Translations under genes and position numbers: made by a program
The notes under the pieces: model-generated
Told to the model about the DNA's origin: nothing
Seen by the model: only the letters and a program-made list of their open reading frames with translations
Database searches by the model: none
Assembly (NCBI GenBank): GCA_002317245.1
Contig: DCIU01000034.1
Coordinates: forward strand, 1 to 5,528
Source of the DNA: Lachnospiraceae bacterium UBA1718
GTDB lineage: Bacteria; Bacillota; Clostridia; Lachnospirales; Lachnospiraceae
Direction: 5' to 3'
Length of the DNA stretch: 5,528 nucleotides
Shown: piece after piece, positions 1-5,268 of the stretch
Layout: every line of letters starts with the position of its first letter
Numbering within the stretch: the first letter of the stretch is position 1

Positions 1-263
1 GGCACCTGCTCCTTAAGCTCCACAGGCATCGGCTTACGGGTGCCCTTGTACTCAGCGTACTGTTCATGTCTGAAGGTAGGCTCATGGCGGTCGAAGGCCA
101 CACAAATATAGTCCGGTCCTTCATCATCAATAACCTTGAACATGATATTAAGGAATCCATATACTGCATTCACATGCAGACCTGATGCATTAGTCAGATC
201 AGGAACGCCGTAGAATGCTCTGTTTATTATGCTATGTCCATCTATGAGTACAAGCTTGCTCAT
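1..263 (-). CDS. polA: DNA polymerase I, N-terminal fragment (5' nuclease domain); gene continues past the window edge
   Basis: Translating the minus strand from the ATG at 263-261 gives an open frame running off the left edge (87 codons). It begins MSKLVLIDGHSIINRAFYG and continues with NAVYGFLNIMFK, VAFDRHEPTFRH and YAEYKGTRKPMP. These are the hallmarks of the N-terminal 5'-3' exonuclease (FEN-like) domain of bacterial DNA polymerase I: an early acidic metal-binding residue (Asp8), the NAVYGF helix, the VAFD segment with a second catalytic Asp, and the TFRH..Y..YKG..R..P stretch that contacts DNA. The full enzyme removes RNA primers and fills gaps in lagging-strand synthesis and excision repair. 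The proofreading and polymerase domains lie outside the window, so whether they are intact is unknown. A purine-rich Shine-Dalgarno site (AAAGAGAG) sits 6 nt before the ATG. The gene starts 17 bp after the zinc-finger gene stop and is probably cotranscribed with it and hisS. Confidence 0.95.
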   Translation of the reverse strand, partial: MSKLVLIDGHSIINRAFYGVPDLTNASGLHVNAVYGFLNIMFKVIDDEGPDYICVAFDRHEPTFRHEQYAEYKGTRKPMPVELKEQV

Positions 264-280
264 TAAATACTCTCTTTCAA

Positions 281-640
281 CTAGAATCTCATCTTCATGA
301 ATACGAGGACGAGAATGAATATAATGGCTGCAACGGAGATAGCCTCCATTACATACACAATGCGATTAAGAATATCACGTCTTCTTAAGAATCTGCGATA
401 ATCTTCAACCTTGGCTGCCAGTTCCTTATCAAGATTGAAGCCCGCGCCACTCTCAAGTCTGGCGGTACCTTCCTTAACTAAGAACTGAATATGAAGTTCT
501 TCCCTGCATTCACTGCAGTGGTCCATATGATAGAGGAACTTATAGGCCTGCTTGCCAACAAGTGCATCATCAAGCCAGTCTGGTATAAGCCTGATGAATT
601 CCTTACACCTCATAGGACGGTTTCTTCTTCTTTTGCTCAT
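281..640 (-). CDS. Small single-pass membrane protein with an anti-sigma-factor-type zinc finger (zf-HC2-like)
   Basis: The 119-residue protein starts with a basic stretch (MSKRRRNR) and a candidate zinc site: Cys12, then His38-x3-Cys42-x2-Cys45. This spacing is the H-x3-C-x2-C signature of zinc-associated anti-sigma domains, in which an upstream Cys or His completes the site. A charged middle part (about 69-91) leads to one hydrophobic helix at about 92-116 and a very short basic tail. This predicts a cytoplasmic N-terminal domain anchored by a C-terminal helix, with almost nothing outside. Typical anti-sigma factors of this class sit beside their ECF sigma gene. Here the neighbours are hisS (4 bp upstream) and polA (17 bp downstream), so the partner is unknown. 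The start overlaps the end of the hisS transcript with no strong Shine-Dalgarno sequence, suggesting translational coupling. Met10 is an alternative start that would still keep Cys12. The fold is fairly likely; a role as an actual anti-sigma factor is inference. Confidence 0.8.
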   Translation of the reverse strand: MSKRRRNRPMRCKEFIRLIPDWLDDALVGKQAYKFLYHMDHCSECREELHIQFLVKEGTARLESGAGFNLDKELAAKVEDYRRFLRRRDILNRIVYVMEAISVAAIIFILVLVFMKMRF

Positions 641-644
641 CTAA

Positions 645-1910
645 CTAATTCTTCAGTGTCTCTCTGTAGAAATCCTTGAATTCGAAATAACCCTGTGTCT
701 CAAGCTGCTCCTTCTGGAACTTCTTGTTCTTGTTCATGCGGGATACTAATACCTGCTTGCCCTCTGCTCTAAGCGCGGCAGCTTCCTTCATAATCTCGCT
801 TAATCTGTCTGAGTCCACACCCTTCTCTATAAGGAATGCCACCTTCTCCTTCTCATCAGGAATCTGGAAGTTATTCTCAAGTAAGAGAAGTACAATTCTC
901 TCGAAACCGATTGAGAATCCGCAGGCTGGTGTATCCTGGCCTGTGAACTGTCCTACCATCTTGTCATATCTTCCGCCGCCACCGCAGCTGCCACCGAACT
1001 CTGGAATAGCAATCTCGAAGATTGTGCCTGTATAGTAACTCATTCCACGTACAAGTGTAGGATCGAATACTACCTCGAACTGTGCTGCCTTAGTTGCATT
1101 TACAGAGTCGATAATCTCTCCAAGATTAGCTCTAATATCTGCATCAAGGAAGTCGCCAAGCTCACCTGCAATGTACTCAAGACCATTGGCCTTGTTGTCC
1201 TCTAATCCCTTGAATAATGCCAGATACTTCTTAGCGCTCTCGGCAGCGAATCCATGATTAATCAGGTCCTCCTCTACTCCATCCATGCCAATCTTATCCA
1301 TCTTATCCAAGATGATGAATACTTCGTCATACTGGTCCTCTGGGAAGCCAGCATATGCCGCCATAGCCTTAAGGATTCTTCTCTCATTAATTCTGATCTC
1401 GAAGTTCTTAAAGCCAAGCTTGCCAAGTGTAGTTGTTGTAGCTGTAATAAGCTCAATCTCTGCTAAGTTACTAGCCTCACCTAATATATCAATATCACAC
1501 TGGTAGAACTGACGGTATCTACCACGCTGTGGTCTGTCTGCTCTCCATACTGGTCCAATCTGAAGTGCTTTAAATGGGCTTGGTAGTGCTGCCGAATTGT
1601 TAGAGTAGAATCTAACAAGCGGAACAGTCAGATCATAACGAAGTCCTGAATCTGTAAGATCATTCTCTTCCTTAGCTGTCTCTAAATTAAGCTTCTCGCC
1701 TCTCTTCATAATCTTGAAGATAAGCTTCTCATTCTCTCCACCAGCCTTGCAGTTAAGGTTAGCAATATTCTCTACACATGGAGTCTCAATATGAGTGAAT
1801 CCGAACTGTGCATATGTCTCCTGGATTACACCAATCACATAATCTCTGATCTTCATCTCCTGTGGAAGAATGTCCTTCATTCCTGTCGTTGGTTTCTTAC
1901 TAAGTGCCAT
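645..1910 (-). CDS. hisS: Histidyl-tRNA synthetase, archaeal/eukaryal-like sequence type with a short C-terminal domain
   Basis: This class II synthetase charges tRNA-His with histidine in the cytoplasm. The class II motifs appear in order over 421 residues: GMKDILP (10-16), the motif 1 region near IETPCVEN (41-48), motif 2 at about 117-144 with Arg123 and RPQRGRYRQFYQCDID, the histidine-specific loop LVRGMSYYTG (286-295) with the catalytic-type Arg288, GGGGRYD (310-316), and motif 3 GFSIGFERIV (331-340). The segment LRYDLTVP (90-97) replaces the LRPEGT of the common bacterial enzyme and resembles archaeal and eukaryotic HisRS. The usual Asp of RG(L/M)DYY is Ser291. The anticodon-binding region (about 355-421) is some 30 residues shorter than in E. 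coli HisRS. The start has an AAAGGA site 10 nt upstream (1921-1926). It heads a tight run with the zinc-finger gene and polA, preceded by a 300-bp region with a candidate promoter and structured RNA. Function is very secure. Confidence 0.97.
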   Translation of the reverse strand: MALSKKPTTGMKDILPQEMKIRDYVIGVIQETYAQFGFTHIETPCVENIANLNCKAGGENEKLIFKIMKRGEKLNLETAKEENDLTDSGLRYDLTVPLVRFYSNNSAALPSPFKALQIGPVWRADRPQRGRYRQFYQCDIDILGEASNLAEIELITATTTTLGKLGFKNFEIRINERRILKAMAAYAGFPEDQYDEVFIILDKMDKIGMDGVEEDLINHGFAAESAKKYLALFKGLEDNKANGLEYIAGELGDFLDADIRANLGEIIDSVNATKAAQFEVVFDPTLVRGMSYYTGTIFEIAIPEFGGSCGGGGRYDKMVGQFTGQDTPACGFSIGFERIVLLLLENNFQIPDEKEKVAFLIEKGVDSDRLSEIMKEAAALRAEGKQVLVSRMNKNKKFQKEQLETQGYFEFKDFYRETLKN

Positions 1911-1929
1911 ATATTTAATATCCTTTCCC

Positions 1930-1962
1930 GTATGCTTCTGTCCTCTTCACAACTCTGCATAC
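1930..1962 (-). repeat. Short inverted repeat in the hisS 5' leader
   Basis: The arms GTATGC and GCATAC (1957-1962 and 1930-1935) are perfectly complementary, with a 21-nt purine-rich loop. The repeat ends 3 nt before the hisS Shine-Dalgarno sequence at 1921-1926. If transcription begins near 1989, the hairpin would lie in the leader RNA close to the ribosome binding site, or the DNA arms could bind a regulator. A 6-bp repeat with a long loop can occur by chance, so any function is a guess. Confidence 0.25.
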
Positions 1963-1995
1963 TAATAGCATTTTATCAATTTACATACACTCACA

Positions 1996-2004
1996 ATTCT
2001 ACCA
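1996..2004 (-). promoter_or_regulatory. Candidate extended -10 promoter for hisS
   Basis: The minus strand reads TGGTAGAAT, which is a TGn extension plus TAGAAT (5 of 6 to TATAAT). No good -35 box lies 17-18 bp upstream; that position falls in the T-rich tract at 2018-2029, and extended -10 promoters tolerate this. It would place the start near 1989 and give hisS a leader of about 80 nt. A second, weaker candidate downstream is TTGTGA, 15 bp, then TAAAAT. If either is real, the structured element at 2053-2171 is not part of this hisS transcript. Confidence 0.35.
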
Positions 2005-2052
2005 TAATTTGTCTAATAAAAAAAGAAAACCCGGGCATTTTTACTGTCCTTA

Positions 2053-2171
2053 CTTCGCGAAGATTTTGTACCTGATATAGCAGCATCAGTCAAGGTCCAA
2101 GCCCTCTTCAAGGGTGCCTCCGGCAACCTTGACTTCCTCTGCTCTATCAGAATAGTTGTAATCAAGCGAAG
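2053..2171 (-). ncRNA. Candidate structured RNA element, class not recognised, upstream of hisS
   Basis: On the minus strand this stretch folds into nested stems that no protein gene explains. The outer arms CTTCGC (2166-2171) and GCGAAG (2053-2058) are followed inward by GATT/AATC (2160-2163 with 2062-2065). Next is a 12-bp stem with one mismatch, CTGATAGAGCAG (2139-2150) with CTGCTATATCAG (2072-2083). Then comes a perfect 8-bp stem, GTCAAGGT (2126-2133) with ACCTTGAC (2089-2096). It encloses two adjacent hairpins, TGCC-GGA-GGCA (2115-2125) and CCCT-TGAAG-AGGG (2102-2114). TCAAGG (2127-2132) can instead pair with CCTTGA (2108-2113) and extend the first hairpin, so two folds exclude each other. 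A T-rich tract follows at 2018-2029. I found no T-box consensus and no motif of the SAM, lysine, glycine, TPP, purine or manganese classes. It could be a leader, a separate small RNA, or a small palindromic mobile element. Strand and boundaries are uncertain because inverted repeats fold on either strand. Confidence 0.5.
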
Positions 2172-2206
2172 AAAAAATGAGCCCTAAGGAACGTCCCTAG
2201 GGCTCA
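2172..2206 (-). terminator. Strong intrinsic terminator of the YgjV/transporter unit
   Basis: Read on the minus strand, the arms TGAGCCCTAGGG (2195-2206) and CCTTAGGGCTCA (2178-2189) form 9 bp, one mismatch and 2 more bp around a 5-nt loop, followed at once by six T residues (2172-2177). It begins 4 bp after the YgjV stop codon, as expected for a Rho-independent terminator. On the plus strand there is no comparable T tract, so it appears to work in one direction only. Confidence 0.92.
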
Positions 2207-2210
2207 AAAT

Positions 2211-2714
2211 TCATTCTTTATGTAGTTTTAGTCTGATCATTGAGATTAGCAGCACGCTGGCTGTGACGATCTCGGTTATTAATGATACGAAGTCCAGAAC
2301 AAAGGCCTCGTATATTCCCCAGCAGAGCTGATTGATGAAGATGTTGGTCTTTACCGCCATGGGCTTCTCGCATACGTAGCTTCCCCAGGTATAGCCAACA
2401 GTGGCAATCACAAGGAGGATTCCTGCTATGCCCTTATTATTGACAATAAGGCCTACTGTGCCAATCACTATTATGAAGAATATGCACCATTTCTTACTAT
2501 ACTTCTCTCTTCCGATCAGAAGATTACGCAGGGCACATAGCACCAGGGTGGTGATACCCGCATAGGAGTGAAAGAAGTAATTAGCAACCGCCAGTATCAG
2601 GCACTGCCAGAACTGGAACATATAGCTTCTGCTCTTACTATTAGTCCAGTTGGCTGCCACAGTGAAGCAGGCCGAGCCAAAGGACAATATATTACCAATA
2701 ATTATATCCTGCAT
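2211..2714 (-). CDS. YgjV-family small inner-membrane protein
   Basis: The protein has about 167 residues and is mostly hydrophobic, with five to six likely membrane helices. The sequence resembles the YgjV family (bacterial inner membrane protein, function unknown): a first helix with a small-residue ILSFGSACF segment, a second helix followed by YAGITTLV, then the typical A-x-RN-x-LIGR boundary (RNLLIGR at 63-69 from the chosen ATG), and later a TWGSY segment and a W-x-x-YE near residues 132-135. I chose the ATG at 2714-2712. An in-frame TTG at 2720-2718 immediately follows the transporter stop and would add two residues; neither has a good Shine-Dalgarno sequence, so translation is probably coupled to the transporter gene. 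It is the last gene before the terminator. Pairing with an amino-acid-type symporter is a context clue only; I assign no substrate. Family membership is recognised from memory of the pattern. Confidence 0.8.
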   Translation of the reverse strand: MQDIIIGNILSFGSACFTVAANWTNSKSRSYMFQFWQCLILAVANYFFHSYAGITTLVLCALRNLLIGREKYSKKWCIFFIIVIGTVGLIVNNKGIAGILLVIATVGYTWGSYVCEKPMAVKTNIFINQLCWGIYEAFVLDFVSLITEIVTASVLLISMIRLKLHKE

Positions 2715-2720
2715 GACCAA

Positions 2721-4115
2721 TTACAAATTAGGAATAAGGCCAAGAGCCTTAACTAATAATACGAATAATAAAACAGGCGCAACGAACTTAATCATTACCT
2801 GATATAAGCCCTTACGACCGAAGGATTCACCATTCTTAGTACACTCACCAATAATGTATTCAGGCTTAACAATCCAGCCAACAAGAATACATGTAAGTAT
2901 TGCTGCAACAGGCATGAAGATGTTGTTACTGATGTAATCAAGAATATCAAGAACCTGGGCAACAGCTCCATTAGGAAGTGTCTTCTCGAAGTAGAGTACA
3001 TTATATCCAAGACAGACAATAATACCAACAACAAGGGCTATAAGAGTCTCAATGACAGTCGCCTTGGTTCTGTTAACCTTGAACTGGTCCATAATGCTGG
3101 ATACAACAGCCTCTAAGATTGATACAGCACTTGTAATGGCTGCGAAAAGAACCATTGCGAAGAAAAGAATACCAATAGCATTGCCGATAGGTCCCATTGC
3201 CACGAATACCTTAGGTAATGATACGAACATAAGGCTTGGGCCCGATGCAGACATACCTTCTCTTCCCATGAATACATATACTGCAGGAATTGTCATAACA
3301 CCTGCAAGGAAGGCGATAAGTGTATCGAAGATCTCAATCTGATTAATAGACTTAACAAGGTTAGAGTCATCACTTACATATGAACCATAAGCAATCATGA
3401 TACCCATAGCTACTGATAAGCTGTAGAAAAGCTGTCCCATAGCATCCAGCACTACTGATAAGAAGCCGCTAAGGGTAATACCCGTGAAGTCTGGAACAAC
3501 ATATATCTTAAAGCCCTGAAGACCAGTTCTTAATCCATCCTGGTCCTGATACTTAATTGTAAGCGCAAAGATAGAGATAATAAGTACAAGAACAACAAGA
3601 GCCGGCATGATGATCCTGCTCATCTTCTCGATACCATCATTGACACCACGAATAACGAAGTAAGCACATACTCCAAGGAAGATTACCATGAAGATAATTG
3701 GTGCCCATACACTGGTAATGAAGCCACCGAAGTAGCCATCCTGTGAAGCATTAACGCCCTGTCCTGTAAGATATACAGTGAAGTACTTAATTACCCAGCC
3801 ACCAATTGCACAGTAATATGGCATGATAATCATTGGTACAAGGCAACCCAAGATACCAAGTGCCTTCCACTTAGGATGAACAACGCCATAAGCCGTAAGT
3901 GGACTCTGCTTGGTCTTTCTACCAATGGCAACCTCTGTTGTAAGAAGTGTGAAGCCGAAGGTAAGAGCAAGAATGATGTATACGAACAGGAAGAGTCCAC
4001 CACCATCCTTAGCCGCAAGATATGGGAATCTCCATATATTGCCAAGTCCTACAGCACTGCCTGCTGCCGCCAACACGAATCCCAAGGATCCCTTAAACGA
4101 ATTTCTTTTTTCCAT
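2721..4115 (-). CDS. Sodium:neurotransmitter-symporter (NSS/SNF, LeuT-fold) family transporter, 11-helix type
   Basis: The 464-residue protein opens with the NSS signature GFVLAAAGSAVGLGNIWRFPY (about 12-32) and KDGGG. Aligning by eye with LeuT, Gly19, Ala21, Val22 and Asn26 match first-helix sodium ligands, Arg29 the outer gate, Ser232 the helix 6 Na1 position, and Ala325, Thr328 and Ser329 the helix 8 Na2 site. An acidic residue (Asp264 in DTLIAFLAG, helix 7) lies near the chloride/Na1 position, as in bacterial members that do not need chloride. Hydrophobic segments give 11 helices, as in Tyt1 and MhsT, rather than the 12 of LeuT. The family imports amino acids or related compounds with sodium across the cytoplasmic membrane; the substrate cannot be read here. 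The Shine-Dalgarno AGGGG (4126-4130) lies inside the last codons of the upstream lipoprotein gene, 10 nt from the ATG. The gene starts 5 bp after that stop and abuts YgjV. Confidence 0.95.
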   Translation of the reverse strand: MEKRNSFKGSLGFVLAAAGSAVGLGNIWRFPYLAAKDGGGLFLFVYIILALTFGFTLLTTEVAIGRKTKQSPLTAYGVVHPKWKALGILGCLVPMIIMPYYCAIGGWVIKYFTVYLTGQGVNASQDGYFGGFITSVWAPIIFMVIFLGVCAYFVIRGVNDGIEKMSRIIMPALVVLVLIISIFALTIKYQDQDGLRTGLQGFKIYVVPDFTGITLSGFLSVVLDAMGQLFYSLSVAMGIMIAYGSYVSDDSNLVKSINQIEIFDTLIAFLAGVMTIPAVYVFMGREGMSASGPSLMFVSLPKVFVAMGPIGNAIGILFFAMVLFAAITSAVSILEAVVSSIMDQFKVNRTKATVIETLIALVVGIIVCLGYNVLYFEKTLPNGAVAQVLDILDYISNNIFMPVAAILTCILVGWIVKPEYIIGECTKNGESFGRKGLYQVMIKFVAPVLLFVLLVKALGLIPNL

Positions 4116-4120
4116 TACTA

Positions 4121-5263
4121 CTATTCCCCTATATATTCCTTCTCAAGCTCATATACCTTATCTGCACGATAGTCATAATCCTTAATGAGCTTGGCACTTA
4201 TCTTGCCACTCTTAGATATCTTAACCTCTCCAAAAGCCTCAAGATTCTTCCCAGCAGATGTCAGCACCACTGTTTCACCTGCCATATTGGGTACCAGTTC
4301 ACTCTCAATCTCATTACCAGCATGAGCATCAATGAAAACATCAATGCCCTTAGTACTCATGATAACCGCTTTGCTAGTGAGTGGTTCCGGGCGGGCTGTC
4401 ATATCCTCAGATACCTGACAACCCAGATGACTAATTACTACCACATAATCAGCCTGGTCTCTGGCAGCATTAACTGCCTTCTGAACAGCTGAGTAAAGCT
4501 TGTCTCCCTCTTCACTGTAGAGTATATCATAAGCCTTCTCTCCATCCTCGTTAAGAAAGGCTTCATAGGACTTACTCTTCTCATCTACAGCGTCCGGGGT
4601 CGTCACCCCGACAAAGGCCACCTTCACTCCGCCTGATTCAAGTATACAATAGCTTGGCAACAGACCCACACCATTCTCTTTACTATAGAGATTGCATGAT
4701 ATATATGTTGCCTGGCTCTGTTCACTAAGTTCAAGGAATCTGTCCATGCCATACATGAAATCCTGATCCCCTGGAACTGCCACGTTATAGCCAGCCTCGT
4801 TCATAAGGTTAACTATGGCCATTCCCTCATCCTTGGTAGCATAATCGCTGCCATACAGACAGTCTCCTGCATCTACCATAAATACGGCATTGCTCTGGGA
4901 CTGCAGTTCATACTTATATCCTGTCAGGGATGAATATGTCAGATTCTCCTCATCATAATAGAAGTCACCCTTACCAGCATTGGCAATAGAACCATGTACA
5001 TCACCTGTATAGAGAATGCAGATATTCTTAATTACCTTCTCCTTCTCGGAATCCTTCTTATTGTCTGATGATCCCTCCGCCTTGCCATCCTGACCTGGTG
5101 CAATATTAGCTGTTCCTCCAGCTATTACTCCCCCATTAGGTCTTATGGCAACGCCGGAATCGACTTTGCTCTTGCCACCACAGGCAGCAAGAATACCAGA
5201 TACCCCTATAGCCATCAGCAGTACTACTATTCTATTAGTTTTCTCCTGCCTCTTAATCGCCAT
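4121..5263 (-). CDS. Lipoprotein with a 5'-nucleotidase-type metallophosphoesterase domain lacking the catalytic dyad
   Basis: The 380-residue protein has a lipoprotein signal (basic start, hydrophobic 11-24, lipobox LAAC with Cys28), then a polar Gly/Ser/Lys/Asp-rich linker to about 77, placing it outside the membrane. Residues 80-350 follow the N-terminal domain of UshA/YfkN-type nucleotidases: ILYTGDVHG (83-91), VDAGD (130-134), GDQDFMYGMD (165-174), FVGVTTPD (217-224), VISHLG (276-281) and DAHAG (312-316). The metal-binding Asp88, His90, Asp134, His279 and His314 remain. In GNHEFD the Asn, catalytic His and Asp have become Asp166, Gln167 and Met170, and the second ligand of GH-x-H/Q is Gly316. 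There is no C-terminal nucleotide-specificity domain. Catalysis is therefore doubtful; it may be a binding or sensing protein, or a changed enzyme. It begins 5 bp after the arabinofuranosidase stop, with only a weak GAGAG site, and leads directly into the transporter gene. Confidence 0.88.
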   Translation of the reverse strand: MAIKRQEKTNRIVVLLMAIGVSGILAACGGKSKVDSGVAIRPNGGVIAGGTANIAPGQDGKAEGSSDNKKDSEKEKVIKNICILYTGDVHGSIANAGKGDFYYDEENLTYSSLTGYKYELQSQSNAVFMVDAGDCLYGSDYATKDEGMAIVNLMNEAGYNVAVPGDQDFMYGMDRFLELSEQSQATYISCNLYSKENGVGLLPSYCILESGGVKVAFVGVTTPDAVDEKSKSYEAFLNEDGEKAYDILYSEEGDKLYSAVQKAVNAARDQADYVVVISHLGCQVSEDMTARPEPLTSKAVIMSTKGIDVFIDAHAGNEIESELVPNMAGETVVLTSAGKNLEAFGEVKISKSGKISAKLIKDYDYRADKVYELEKEYIGE

Positions 5264-5268
5264 CTTTT

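Noticed and set aside
1911..2171. T-box riboswitch controlling hisS
   Set aside because: The expected location fits, but the minus strand lacks the conserved T-box (UGGNACCGCG-type) sequence and an obvious specifier loop. The loosely similar AAGGGTGCC on the plus strand (2110-2118) is on the wrong strand and does not match the consensus.
2053..2171. tRNA, 6S RNA or SRP RNA
   Set aside because: There is no T-loop GTTC motif, anticodon arm or CCA for a tRNA, and no GGAAGGAAGCAG-type SRP loop. The branched tip and short length do not suit a standard 6S RNA, though the outer stem and bubble are faintly reminiscent of one.
2178..2206. Bidirectional terminator
   Set aside because: The hairpin is followed by six T only on the minus strand; in the plus direction the sequence after it is AAAATTCATTC, without a T tract, and there is no plus-strand gene to end.
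2718..2720. TTG as start codon of the YgjV-family gene
   Set aside because: An ATG two codons downstream (2714-2712) is the more likely start; the TTG has no Shine-Dalgarno site and directly follows the transporter stop. The difference is only two residues.
3876..4185. Plus-strand open frames opposite the transporter start and the end of the lipoprotein gene
   Set aside because: They lie antisense to well-supported coding sequence, have no recognisable domain and no good ribosome binding site. The other plus-strand frames over polA-proximal, hisS and transporter sequence were dropped for the same reason.
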